The notes beneath the pieces were generated by a model that worked only from the letters and a program-made list of their open reading frames with translations, searched no databases and was not told the DNA's origin. The position numbers and the translations under genes are program-made. Shown here one piece after another: positions 7,322-16,268 of a DNA stretch of 64,000 nt; the stretch's first letter is position 1, and the number at the start of each line of letters is the position of its first letter. The stretch covers positions 1 to 64,000 of the forward strand of contig CAZNCJ010000001.1 of assembly GCA_964571595.1 (NCBI GenBank), in the 5' to 3' direction. This DNA is from CALCKU01 sp964571595. Lineage in GTDB: Bacteria; Pseudomonadota; Alphaproteobacteria; Caulobacterales; Maricaulaceae.

Positions 7322-10300
7322 ATGCAAAACTTTGTGCATTTACGCTCACGCTCTCCCTATTCCATGTTGGAAGGTGCCCTTAAGATAAAAGAAACAGCTG
7401 CGCGTGCCCGCGAATGGCGCATGCCGGCCTTAGCGCTCACAGATACAAATAATATGTGCGGCGCGCTTGAGTTCTCAGATATTATGACAGGATCGGGCAT
7501 ACAGCCGATAATGGGGGTTACCTTATCGGTTGATCTTGACCTGACAGACCAACCCGGTGTGATAAGGCGCGAACCGGAAGGCACATTGGCCCTACTCGCG
7601 CAAAATGAGACGGGGTATGAAAACCTTATGGTCCTATCTAGTTCCGCCTTTCTGGATGTGGAACCAACTGACCTCCCACATATAAAGGTCGAAAAACTAG
7701 GGGCGCATACACAAGGGGTTATTGCGCTAACAGGCGGGCCAGACGGGGCGCTTAATAAACTTATATGTGAGGGGCGCTTAGAGGAGGCGGAAAAATGGCT
7801 CGATCATTTGGCGGGCTTATTCCCAAACCGTCTTTACGTTGAACTCCAAAGACATAATCTCGCCCATGAAATTCTTGCTGAAAAGACGCTTATTGAATGG
7901 GCCTATGCCAAAGCCTTACCGCTTGTGGCGACAAATGAGCCTTATTTCCTCGACCCTGATCTGCACAAAGCCCATGATGCCTTACTGGCTATTTCTGAAG
8001 GCTCTTATGTTCTGGAAAAGAATAGGCGAAAAGTCTCCCCGCAACATTATTTCAAATCGCCTGAACAAATGGCGGAATTGTTCAAGGACTTGCCCGAAGC
8101 TATTGATAATACATTAAATATTGCGATGCGGTGCGCCTATAAATCAAATAAGCGCAAACCTATTTTGCCCAATTTCGGCGATGGCTCCTTAAGTGAGGGC
8201 GATATTCTGGCCGAGCAGGCCGCACAGGGCTTAGAAGAGCGGCTGGCCAATATAGAACTTTCCGATACGCGTGAGGCCTATTTTGAACGCCTCGATTTTG
8301 AATTGGGCGTGATTAGAGAAATGGGCTTTCCCGGCTATTTCCTGATCGTTTCCGAGTTTATTAAATGGGCTAAACAAGAAGGTATTCCAGTGGGGCCGGG
8401 TCGGGGCTCCGGGGCTGGGTCTGTTGTGGCTTGGGCCTTAACCATCACCGATCTTGATCCATTACGTTACGGTCTTCTGTTTGAGCGTTTTCTTAACCCA
8501 GAACGTGTTTCCATGCCGGATTTCGATATTGATTTCTGTCAGGAACGGCGCGGGGAAGTTATCCGCTATGTCCAAGAGAAATACGGTGATGATCAGGTCG
8601 CTCATATTATCACCTTCGGGACCTTACAAGCGCGCGCGGTTGTGCGCGATGTCGGACGGGTCTTGCAAATGCCGCTGGGCCAAGTTGACCGGCTTGCCAA
8701 ATTAGTCCCGTCAAATCCCGCTAACCCCGTGACCTTGGCCGAGGCGATTAAGCTGGAAAAGGGTCTGCGCGAGGCCCGTGATAGCGAACCTGCGGTGAAA
8801 GAGCTTCTTGATACGGCCTTAAAATTGGAAGGGCTATACCGCAATGCCTCGACCCATGCTGCGGGGGTCGTGATCGGGGATAGGCCGCTCACACAGCTTA
8901 TCCCGCTTTACCGTGATCCTCGCTCTGATATTCCAGCGACCCAATTTACAATGAAATGGGCCGAGAAAGCAGGCTTGGTGAAATTTGACTTTTTGGGCCT
9001 TAAAACCCTGACAGTTATTGACCGGGCGCTTAAATATCTTGCCGCCCAAGGCAAAGAGATTGATCTGGATAGTGTCAGCACCGATACGCCTGAGGCATAT
9101 AAATATCTTGAGGACGGTTTGTCGGCTGGCGTGTTTCAGCTTGAAAGTTCGGGCATGCGGGATGTTTTACGTAAAATGGCACCTGACTCGATTGAGGAAT
9201 TAACGGCCCTGATTTCCCTGTACCGACCGGGGCCGATGAAGAATATTGATACCTATATCGACCGGAAGTTCGGACGCACCGATATTAGTTACCCGCACCC
9301 ACTCCTAGAGGATATACTCAAAGAGACTTACGGCATTATCATTTACCAAGAACAGGTCATGCAAATCGCCCAAGTTCTGTCAGGCTATTCACTCGGTGAG
9401 GCGGATTTGCTGCGCCGGGCTATGGGTAAAAAAGATCAGGCGGAAATGGACAGGCAGAGATCGCGCTTTGTCGAGGGTGCTGCCAAAAACGATGTCGATA
9501 GCAAGCTCGCCAATAGTATTTTTGATCTGGTCAATGAATTTGCGGGTTATGGTTTTAACAAATCACATGCCGCTGCATATGCCATGATTTCCTTTCGGAC
9601 GGCTTATTTAAAAGCTGTTTATCCGATTGAATTTGTTGCCGCGACGATGAGCCTTGATATCGCCAATGTTGAGAAATTGGCGCAGTTTTATCAGGAAGCA
9701 AAACGCATGGGCGTGGATATTGCGCCGCCCTGCGTTAACCGCTCATTTGCTGATTTCGAAGTTAAGGATGGGCAGGTTCTATATGCGCTCGGCGCTCTGA
9801 AAAATGTCGGTGTCGAGGCCATGCGCCATGTGGTCAAGGAGCGCGAAGAAAACGGGCCTTTCAAGGATTTATTTGATTTTGCCCGCCGTGTTGATACGCG
9901 TATCGTAAATAAGCGCGCTTTTGAAAACCTGGCGCGCGGCGGAGCGTTTGATTGTCTTGAGGATAACCGCGCCCGCGCTCTGGCCTCAGCTGCGACTTTG
10001 CAATCTATTGGCTCACGCGCTGCCCAAGAACGGGCTTCCTCTCAAGTCAGCCTGTTTGGTGATGCTCAAGACGTCATGGCCGAACCCGAATTGCCAACGC
10101 CTCAGACATGGACAAAAATCGAACTATTAGATCATGAGCTTTCCGCCATCGGATTTTATCTCGGAGGCCACCCGCTGGAGAGCTATGCTAAAGTGCTTGA
10201 GCGTAAGAAAATCGTACTCTCATCCGATATTGACCAAAAATACAAAACCGGGTCACGGGCCATGAGATTTGCCGGTGTCGTGCGCAAACGGCAAGAACGT

Positions 10301-10762
10301 ATGTCCAAACGGGGCAAGCGCTTTGCCTATGTTTCATTATCAGACCCTGGCGGAGATTTTGAGGTTTTTGTGGGCGAAGAGCTGCTAAATGCCAAACGCG
10401 GCATTATGGAGGCAGGCTCGATTATCGAGATTACGGCGAAAGTCGATGAGCGTGACGGCGAGATTAAAATTTTCTCTAATTCTATTACCTCGCTTGATAC
10501 GCAGACAACAGAGCGCGTTGTAGGGTTGAAAATACGCTTGCGATCAGCGTCAATCGAATCGCTTGATGCGCTGGAGAAATGTCTGGAAGCGCTTAAAAAT
10601 GCGCCTTCGAAATCTATGGGTTTTATTGAAATAGTCGCGCCTCTCAGGGCGCAGCGTGACGGCCATTGGCGGTTGGCGGGCAAGTTAGGTGTCGATGAAA
10701 GCGTGCAAGCGGCGATAAAGGCGACGAAACTGGTCGAGACGATAGAAGAAATCGCGGCCTGA
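7322..10762 (+). CDS. dnaE: DNA polymerase III alpha subunit
   Basis: 1146 residues, full length. Replicative polymerase subunit. An N-terminal PHP domain (HLRSRSPYSMLEGALK, about 6-21) is followed by the PolIII palm with GPGRGSGAGSVVAW and the catalytic PDFDIDFCQERR (about 399-410), then fingers, a tandem helix-hairpin-helix part and an OB domain near residues 985-1065. QVSLFG near residue 907-912 fits the beta-clamp binding motif. GGGGAGG precedes the ATG. No terminator is visible between the SOS-controlled peptide gene and dnaE, so dnaE may be read partly from the LexA-controlled promoter. Confidence 0.97.
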   Translation: MQNFVHLRSRSPYSMLEGALKIKETAARAREWRMPALALTDTNNMCGALEFSDIMTGSGIQPIMGVTLSVDLDLTDQPGVIRREPEGTLALLAQNETGYENLMVLSSSAFLDVEPTDLPHIKVEKLGAHTQGVIALTGGPDGALNKLICEGRLEEAEKWLDHLAGLFPNRLYVELQRHNLAHEILAEKTLIEWAYAKALPLVATNEPYFLDPDLHKAHDALLAISEGSYVLEKNRRKVSPQHYFKSPEQMAELFKDLPEAIDNTLNIAMRCAYKSNKRKPILPNFGDGSLSEGDILAEQAAQGLEERLANIELSDTREAYFERLDFELGVIREMGFPGYFLIVSEFIKWAKQEGIPVGPGRGSGAGSVVAWALTITDLDPLRYGLLFERFLNPERVSMPDFDIDFCQERRGEVIRYVQEKYGDDQVAHIITFGTLQARAVVRDVGRVLQMPLGQVDRLAKLVPSNPANPVTLAEAIKLEKGLREARDSEPAVKELLDTALKLEGLYRNASTHAAGVVIGDRPLTQLIPLYRDPRSDIPATQFTMKWAEKAGLVKFDFLGLKTLTVIDRALKYLAAQGKEIDLDSVSTDTPEAYKYLEDGLSAGVFQLESSGMRDVLRKMAPDSIEELTALISLYRPGPMKNIDTYIDRKFGRTDISYPHPLLEDILKETYGIIIYQEQVMQIAQVLSGYSLGEADLLRRAMGKKDQAEMDRQRSRFVEGAAKNDVDSKLANSIFDLVNEFAGYGFNKSHAAAYAMISFRTAYLKAVYPIEFVAATMSLDIANVEKLAQFYQEAKRMGVDIAPPCVNRSFADFEVKDGQVLYALGALKNVGVEAMRHVVKEREENGPFKDLFDFARRVDTRIVNKRAFENLARGGAFDCLEDNRARALASAATLQSIGSRAAQERASSQVSLFGDAQDVMAEPELPTPQTWTKIELLDHELSAIGFYLGGHPLESYAKVLERKKIVLSSDIDQKYKTGSRAMRFAGVVRKRQERMSKRGKRFAYVSLSDPGGDFEVFVGEELLNAKRGIMEAGSIIEITAKVDERDGEIKIFSNSITSLDTQTTERVVGLKIRLRSASIESLDALEKCLEALKNAPSKSMGFIEIVAPLRAQRDGHWRLAGKLGVDESVQAAIKATKLVETIEEIAA

Positions 10763-10883
10763 TCTACATTTGATCTATTGGCGAATTAAGCGATTTATGG
10801 CTTGCATATTATACTATTTCTGCTAAACGCCGCTCATTAAATCGCACGCGGGTGCCGGTTTTGGCCATATAGGCCTTAATCGA

Positions 10884-10930
10884 TTCCGGTGGAACTTATG
10901 TTTCTACACCCCGCGTCAGGCCAACCGGAA
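10884..10930 (+). promoter_or_regulatory. Inverted repeat in the rpsB leader
   Basis: TTCCGGT (10884-10890) and ACCGGAA (10924-10930) form a perfect 7-bp stem around a 33-nt loop, ending just before the AGAGGAG ribosome site of rpsB. Such a structure could be an autoregulatory leader for S2, as known for other rpsB operons. It does not match a family I can name with certainty. Confidence 0.4.
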
Positions 10931-10943
10931 AGAGGAGATATCT

Positions 10944-12212
10944 GTGGCTTTACCTGAATTTTCAATGCGTCAATTACTTGAGGCTGGCGTTCACTTTGGA
11001 CATCAAACACATAGCTGGAACCCGAAAATGGCACCTTATATTTTTGGTGCACGTTCCAATATCCATATTCTGGATTTGTCACAAACTGTACCTCTCTTAC
11101 ACCAAGCCCTCGTAAAAGTACGTGAAACGGCTTCAAAGGGCGGACGTATCCTGTTTGTGGGAACAAAACGCGCAGCCTCTGAGCCTATTGCCACGTCTGC
11201 AAAGCGTTGTGCCCAATATTATGTCAATCACCGCTGGTTGGGTGGCATGTTGACGAATTGGTCGACGATTTCAAAGTCAATTGGACGTCTGCGCGAACTT
11301 GAATCTCTCTTGGGAGAAGACGGCGAACAGGCGGCATCTGGTCTGACCAAGAAAGAACTTTTGAAAATGACCCGTGAAAAGGACAAGCTGGATAAAGCGC
11401 TTGGCGGGATTAAAGATATGGGCGGAAAGCCTGACCTTATGTTTGTGATTGATACAAATAAAGAATCGATCGCGATTAAAGAAGCTCGTCGTTTGGGCAT
11501 CCCTGTTGTATCTATTTTGGATACAAATTGCGATCCGGCGCATGCTGATTTTCCTATTCCAGGCAATGATGATGCCTCTCGCGCGATAAATCTTTATTGC
11601 GAGTTGATTGCCGATGCGGTTCTAGACGGGTTAACAGAATCTCAAGTTAATATGGGGGTTGACCTCGGCGCGGCTGAAAATCCGGTTGAAATGGCCCTTG
11701 CTGCACCAGAGCCAGCGGCTGCACCTGCACCCGCGGCAGAGCCCGCACCGGCTGCTGAGCCTGCTCCAGCGCCAGAGGCGAAAGCTGAACCAGCTGCTGA
11801 GCCAGCACCCGCTAAAGAGGCAGCGCCTGCACCAAAGGAAGAGCCAAAGGCTAAGGAAAAGCCTGCCGCGAAAGCAAAAGAAAGCGCGTCTGATGAGGCC
11901 GTTTCCGAGTTTTTACGTGTCACACGTGAATATGATGCGAAGGCTGACGAGACTGTCGTAACCAAGATCGAAAAATATCTGGGTGCGTCCTTGAAAAACC
12001 GTGATGCTAAATATGTGGCATGTTCAGACGAAACAGAGCTTGAGACAATTGTAAAAGGTTTCATGAAAAAGAAATTGGGTGTCGATGATAAAGAGGCCGC
12101 AATGGAAAAAGTCAAAGCGGTCTGCACGACAATGAAACCCACACGCATGAAAAACCGTGTCACTTTTTATTACTTGCTCGCCCAGAACGAAGGTAAGCTC
12201 GGAGAATTTTAA
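10944..12212 (+). CDS. rpsB: 30S ribosomal protein S2 with C-terminal DUF2853-like domain
   Basis: 422 residues against about 240-260 for ordinary S2. Residues 1-240 are a normal S2: MRQLLEAGVHFGHQTHSWNP near the start, FVGTKRAA, HRWLGGMLTNWSTI, and IPVVSILDTNCDP. A low-complexity Ala/Pro/Glu linker follows (about 250-312, repeats of PAAEPAP). Residues about 313-422 form a globular domain with VACSDETELE, FMKKKLGV, VCTTMK and VTFYYLLAQ, a pattern I recognise as DUF2853 (VxCSDxxEL ... FYYLL). GTG start with AGAGGAG spaced 6 bases. It heads the rpsB-tsf pair. No frameshift or stop breaks the fusion. Confidence 0.93.
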   Translation: MALPEFSMRQLLEAGVHFGHQTHSWNPKMAPYIFGARSNIHILDLSQTVPLLHQALVKVRETASKGGRILFVGTKRAASEPIATSAKRCAQYYVNHRWLGGMLTNWSTISKSIGRLRELESLLGEDGEQAASGLTKKELLKMTREKDKLDKALGGIKDMGGKPDLMFVIDTNKESIAIKEARRLGIPVVSILDTNCDPAHADFPIPGNDDASRAINLYCELIADAVLDGLTESQVNMGVDLGAAENPVEMALAAPEPAAAPAPAAEPAPAAEPAPAPEAKAEPAAEPAPAKEAAPAPKEEPKAKEKPAAKAKESASDEAVSEFLRVTREYDAKADETVVTKIEKYLGASLKNRDAKYVACSDETELETIVKGFMKKKLGVDDKEAAMEKVKAVCTTMKPTRMKNRVTFYYLLAQNEGKLGEF

Positions 12213-12233
12213 GCTCCGATTTAAACTCACTCT

Positions 12234-12259
12234 CTGGCAAGCCAGTGCGGGCTTGTCAG
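12234..12259 (+). terminator. Hairpin between rpsB and tsf
   Basis: CTGGCAAGCC (12234-12243) pairs with GGCTTGTCAG (12250-12259) over 10 bp with one G:U and a 6-base loop. There is no T run after it, so it is better seen as an attenuator or RNA-stability hairpin within the rpsB-tsf operon than as a strong terminator. Confidence 0.45.
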
Positions 12260-12290
12260 TCATACCAAATTAATCACGAAGGAGAATATT

Positions 12291-13214
12291 ATGGCTCAGA
12301 TTACAGCCGCTCTTGTGAAAGACCTGCGAGATAAGACATCTGCAGGTATGATGGATTGTAAAAAAGCCCTCTCTGAAACGGATGGCGATATCGAAGCGGC
12401 CATAGATTGGCTGCGTAAAAAAGGTATTGCGAAAGCCGATAAGAAAGCGGGTCGTATCGCCGCCGAAGGCCTTGTCGCCGTCGCAATGGCCGATAAGTCC
12501 GGGGCTTTGGTTGAAGTAAACTCAGAAACAGACTTTGTCGCCCGTAATGACGGCTTTCAAGCCGCTGTTTCCGAAATTTCTCAACTGGCATTGAGCGTTG
12601 ATAGCACAGAAGCTCTCGCAAATACGAAAACGTCAAGCGGGGATAGCGTAACGGAATTTCTGACAAAACTTGTCGGGAAAATCGGTGAAAACATGTCTTT
12701 CCGCCGTATGCAAAAACTCACTGTCTCTGACGGCGTTGTAGCGGGTTATATTCATAATTCTGTGGCTGATGGCATGGGTAAAATCGGTGTTCTTGTTGCT
12801 CTTGAATCGTCTGGTGATAAAGCGGCCTTGGCTGATCTTGGTAAAAAGATCGCCATGCATGTCGCCGCAACAAGCCCGCTGGCTTTAGGCGTGGATGATC
12901 TGGACCCGGCTGTTGTGGACAAAGAACGTAAGGCTTTATCAGACGAAGCCCGCGAATCTGGCAAACCTGAAGTCATTATTGAAAAAATGGTCGAAGGGCG
13001 TATGACCAAATTCTTCAAAGAATCCGTTCTTATGACGCAGATTTTTGTTATGGACGGCGAACGCTCAATCGAGCAGGTCATAGCCGATGAAGCCAAATCT
13101 TTAGGGACAGATGTCACACTTAAAGCCTATGCACGGATGGAACTCGGTGAAGGTATTGAGAAAAAAGAAGAAGATTTCGCCGCTGAAGTCGCAAAAACTG
13201 TGGCTGGCAGCTAA
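12291..13214 (+). CDS. tsf: Elongation factor Ts
   Basis: 307 residues. Exchanges GDP for GTP on EF-Tu. The N-terminal UBA-like domain (about 1-52) has the conserved KTSAGMMDCKKAL and the IDWLRKKG segment. The core begins with the conserved TDFVARN (80-86), which in E. coli contacts the EF-Tu nucleotide site, and a second dimerisation half follows with HVAATSPLAL. GGAGAAT stands before the ATG. It follows rpsB in the usual order and ends at a strong hairpin. Confidence 0.97.
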   Translation: MAQITAALVKDLRDKTSAGMMDCKKALSETDGDIEAAIDWLRKKGIAKADKKAGRIAAEGLVAVAMADKSGALVEVNSETDFVARNDGFQAAVSEISQLALSVDSTEALANTKTSSGDSVTEFLTKLVGKIGENMSFRRMQKLTVSDGVVAGYIHNSVADGMGKIGVLVALESSGDKAALADLGKKIAMHVAATSPLALGVDDLDPAVVDKERKALSDEARESGKPEVIIEKMVEGRMTKFFKESVLMTQIFVMDGERSIEQVIADEAKSLGTDVTLKAYARMELGEGIEKKEEDFAAEVAKTVAGS

Positions 13215-13224
13215 AAAATTGCAC

Positions 13225-13257
13225 TTAGCGCGCTAATTTTGGCGCGCTAAACACTTT
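13225..13257 (+). terminator. Rho-independent terminator after tsf
   Basis: TTAGCGCGC (13225-13233) and GCGCGCTAA (13242-13250) form a perfect 9-bp GC-rich stem with an 8-base loop, followed by ACACTTTTA. It closes the rpsB-tsf unit before pyrH, which then needs its own promoter in 13258-13310. Confidence 0.75.
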
Positions 13258-13321
13258 TATAATGTATCCTCGTCTATGAATTTTATACCGAGTCGTTTAT
13301 AGTGACGGACAGAGGAGTTAT

Positions 13322-14041
13322 ATGTCAAAGTCGTATCAATATAACCGTGTGCTTTTAAAGCTATCCGGTGAGGCTTTGATGGGCGAGCAAGATTACGGTA
13401 TTGATGTCGCCTTTACGGACCGTATTGCCAAGGAAATCGCAGCCGCACACGGCCAAGGCCTTGAAATAGGTTTAGTCATTGGCGGTGGGAATATTTTCAG
13501 GGGACTATCGGCCTCAGCCGGTGGTATTGAGCGATCTACCGCAGATCATATGGGTATGCTCGCTACTGTCATGAATGCGCTGGCCATGCAAAGTGCATTA
13601 GAACGCCAAGGTATAGCCACGCGCGTTATGTCTGCAATCCCGATGACAACCGTTTGTGAGCCTTATATTCGCCGACGTGCCGTTCGGCATATGGAAAAGG
13701 GACGTGTCGTCATTTTCGCGGCTGGCTCAGGCAACCCATATTTCACGACGGATACGGCTGCGGCCTTGCGGGCAGCGGAGATGAATTGCGAAGCCTTATT
13801 AAAAGGCACGCAGGTTGACGGGGTTTACGATTCTGATCCTAAATCCAATCCGAAGGCCAAACGATATGAAAGCCTGACATATCAAAAAGTTTTAACAGAT
13901 GATCTGAAAGTCATGGATGCTTCTGCCATCGCGCTGATGCGTGAAAATGATATTCCGATTATTGTCTTTTCCTTGCATACTGAAGGCGGATTTCACAAAG
14001 TCATGCAAGGAAATGGGGTGTGTACCATAATTCGGTCATAA
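13322..14041 (+). CDS. pyrH: UMP kinase
   Basis: 239 residues. Phosphorylates UMP to UDP in pyrimidine nucleotide synthesis. Amino-acid-kinase fold with LLKLSGEALMG near the N-terminus, GGGNIFRG (about 54-61), the DHMGMLATVMNAL helix and FTTDTAAALRA, all typical of hexameric bacterial PyrH. GAGGAG stands before the ATG. A terminator separates it from tsf; frr follows after 45 bp. Confidence 0.97.
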   Translation: MSKSYQYNRVLLKLSGEALMGEQDYGIDVAFTDRIAKEIAAAHGQGLEIGLVIGGGNIFRGLSASAGGIERSTADHMGMLATVMNALAMQSALERQGIATRVMSAIPMTTVCEPYIRRRAVRHMEKGRVVIFAAGSGNPYFTTDTAAALRAAEMNCEALLKGTQVDGVYDSDPKSNPKAKRYESLTYQKVLTDDLKVMDASAIALMRENDIPIIVFSLHTEGGFHKVMQGNGVCTIIRS

Positions 14042-14086
14042 ATTGGCCCGGTTATATTTATAGCCAGAGGGAAAGGATGAGAAAAT

Positions 14087-14650
14087 ATGTCAGATAATGT
14101 TTTTAATTTGAAAGACTTTCGTAAGCGTATGGACGGTGCGGTCTCTTCTCTTAAGTCTGAATTTGCAGGCTTGCGTACGGGGCGGGCCAATGCCGCCTTG
14201 CTTGATGGTATTATGGTTGAGGCTTACGGTGCGCAAACTCCGCTTAATCAGCTGGGGTCTGTCTCTGTTCCCGAGCCACGCATGATCACTGTAAATGTTT
14301 GGGATAAAAGCCAGATATCGGCGGTTGAAAAGGCATTAAGGCAATCCACTCTTGGGCTTAACCCGGTCGTAGATGGTACAAATTTGCGTATTCCTATGCC
14401 GCCTTTAACGGAAGAGCGCCGTAAGGATTTAGTCAAAATCGCAGGTGGATTTGCCGAAAATGCTAAGATTGCCGTGCGAAATGTGCGGCGTGATGCCATG
14501 GATATGCTCAAAAAGCTCGAAAAAGACGGATCTATGGGCGAGGATGAGCAAAAGGCCCACGGTGCGGATGTACAAAAAGCGACAGATGATGTTGTCAATG
14601 GTATCGATACGGCTTTGAAGCAGAAATCAGAAGAAATAATGCAGGTCTAA
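14087..14650 (+). CDS. frr: Ribosome recycling factor
   Basis: 187 residues, the family's usual length. With EF-G it splits post-termination ribosomes. The long helical arms are visible: RMDGAVSSLKSEFAGLRTGR at the start, the central beta domain with TVNVWDKS and GLNPVVDG, and the C-terminal NVRRDAMDMLKKLEKDG helix. Placed between pyrH and uppS as in most proteobacteria. uppS starts one base after its stop. Confidence 0.97.
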   Translation: MSDNVFNLKDFRKRMDGAVSSLKSEFAGLRTGRANAALLDGIMVEAYGAQTPLNQLGSVSVPEPRMITVNVWDKSQISAVEKALRQSTLGLNPVVDGTNLRIPMPPLTEERRKDLVKIAGGFAENAKIAVRNVRRDAMDMLKKLEKDGSMGEDEQKAHGADVQKATDDVVNGIDTALKQKSEEIMQV

Positions 14651-14651
14651 T

Positions 14652-15380
14652 TTGGGCGCACAATCAGCATATGAACTCGCTTTTCCTGAGCATGTTGCCA
14701 TCATCATGGATGGTAATGGACGGTGGGCGCGTGCGCGTCACAGGCCGCGGGTCTTTGGGCATCAGGCGGGCGTTAAAACAGTGCGCCGCATTGTGGAAGA
14801 CGCCTCAGAGCTAGGCATAAAATGCCTTACGCTTTACAGTTTTTCGACGGAAAACTGGACACGTCCAAAAACGGAAATCAAAGCCTTGTTTGATTTGCTT
14901 AAGCAATATGTTGTCGATGATCTTGATACTTTGGATGGTCGGGGCGTGCGTGTTCGGATTATCGGATCAAGGGACGGCCTAGAAAACGATATTTTAGAAA
15001 TACTGGATAAGGTCGAGGAACGGACGCGAAATAATACTGACTTTAACCTCAATATTGCTTTTAATTATGGCGGGCGTGATGAAATCTTGCGCGCCGTACA
15101 AAGAGCCTCTACTGCGGGTGAGGATATGCAAAACCTCTCTGATATAGAGCTTGAGAAATATTTTGACACTTACGGCTTGCCTGAAGTGGATATGGTCATC
15201 CGTACGAGTGGTGAAAAACGTATCAGTAATTTTTTATTGTGGCAGGCGGCTTATGCTGAATTTATCTTTACAGATGTTTTATGGCCAGACTTTAAACGAG
15301 CAGACCTTGAAGCTGCTTTAGGTGAGTTTTGTTCCAGAGATCGACGATTTGGAAATCTGAGCGCAATAGAAGTTGCGTAA
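14652..15380 (+). CDS. uppS: Undecaprenyl diphosphate synthase (cis-prenyltransferase)
   Basis: 242 residues. Adds isopentenyl units to farnesyl diphosphate to make the C55 lipid carrier for peptidoglycan and LPS. The catalytic motif HVAIIMDGNGRWA is at residues 14-26 with Asp20, followed by GHQAGVKTVRR and the conserved LTLYSFSTENW. The C-terminal part has VIRTSGEKRISNFLLWQ and the conserved Glu of YAEFIFTDVLWPDF. The start is TTG, one base after the frr stop, with AGGT as a weak ribosome site. It overlaps cdsA by 8 bp. Confidence 0.95.
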   Translation: MGAQSAYELAFPEHVAIIMDGNGRWARARHRPRVFGHQAGVKTVRRIVEDASELGIKCLTLYSFSTENWTRPKTEIKALFDLLKQYVVDDLDTLDGRGVRVRIIGSRDGLENDILEILDKVEERTRNNTDFNLNIAFNYGGRDEILRAVQRASTAGEDMQNLSDIELEKYFDTYGLPEVDMVIRTSGEKRISNFLLWQAAYAEFIFTDVLWPDFKRADLEAALGEFCSRDRRFGNLSAIEVA

Positions 15381-16233
15381 GCGCGTGAGCAACCCATCAC
15401 AAAACGCTAACGCGAAACACCTTCCGATTTGGAAAAATTTGGGCACGAGGGCCGTATCTGCGGTCATTTTTGCGCTTTTGTGCTTATTACCGCTTTATAT
15501 GGGCGGCGTGTATTGGGCGGTTTTTGCTGCTCTCATCGGTGCGCGCCTGATGTGGGAGTGGATTGGGATGACCGATCCAAAGGCTAATTTGCTGGCCTAT
15601 ATCATCGGGATATTTGGTTTGGTTCTCGCCGTTTACTGCGTCTATGTGGCAGAATATGCCTATCTGCTACCGATTATGTTTGTGACGGCTATATGTGCGG
15701 TGCTACATAGGCTTAGGAGAGGCGGCATATCTTGGACTGTTCTGGGCGTTATATATATTTTTGTTCCCACTTTGATGTTGGTCTGGTTGCGCGGTGGAGT
15801 TCCGGGGTTTACGTCGCAGGGTCTACAAAATGTGACCTTTATCATATTGGTTGTGATCGCAGCCGATACGGCGGCCTATTTTGGGGGTAGCTTTTTCAAA
15901 GGTCCAAAAATTGCCGCTAAATTAAGCCCGAACAAGACATGGTCTGGCTTTTTTTCGGGCTTTCTATTCGCGCTTATTATCGGATGCGCCTTCGCAAAAA
16001 TCATAGGATGGCCTATTGCAGAGAGCCTGATCTGGAGTGCAGTGATAATGGTTTTGTCTGTTATTGGGGACTTTTTTGAAAGTGCAATTAAAAGGCGCCT
16101 TGATGTGAAAGATGCCGGGTCGTTATTACCCGGACATGGCGGACTTCTGGATCGCCTAGATGCTTTAATGATGGCAAGTTCTGTTGTGGGATTGATTTTG
16201 ATATATTATCCGCATATGTGGGTCGGGGGCTAA
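15373..16233 (+). CDS. cdsA: Phosphatidate cytidylyltransferase
   Basis: 286 residues, several membrane helices. Makes CDP-diacylglycerol from phosphatidic acid and CTP. The CDS signature is complete near the C-terminus: GDFFESAIKRRLDVKDAG followed by LLPGHGGLLDRLDAL, preceded by SPNKTWSGFFSG. A TTG start at 15373 overlaps the uppS stop by 8 bp; a GTG at 15385 is an alternative. Confidence 0.94.
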   Translation: MRKRVSNPSQNANAKHLPIWKNLGTRAVSAVIFALLCLLPLYMGGVYWAVFAALIGARLMWEWIGMTDPKANLLAYIIGIFGLVLAVYCVYVAEYAYLLPIMFVTAICAVLHRLRRGGISWTVLGVIYIFVPTLMLVWLRGGVPGFTSQGLQNVTFIILVVIAADTAAYFGGSFFKGPKIAAKLSPNKTWSGFFSGFLFALIIGCAFAKIIGWPIAESLIWSAVIMVLSVIGDFFESAIKRRLDVKDAGSLLPGHGGLLDRLDALMMASSVVGLILIYYPHMWVGG

Positions 16234-16268
16234 GTGAGTATTATAAAGGGTGGTTAGATCAGGGCTTT

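Noticed and set aside
11642..12163. 173-codon minus-strand ORF antisense to the rpsB linker and tail
   Set aside because: It mirrors the Ala/Pro-rich, GC-biased linker of rpsB; its Ala/Gly/Ser runs follow directly from the complementary codons and it has no ribosome site or context.
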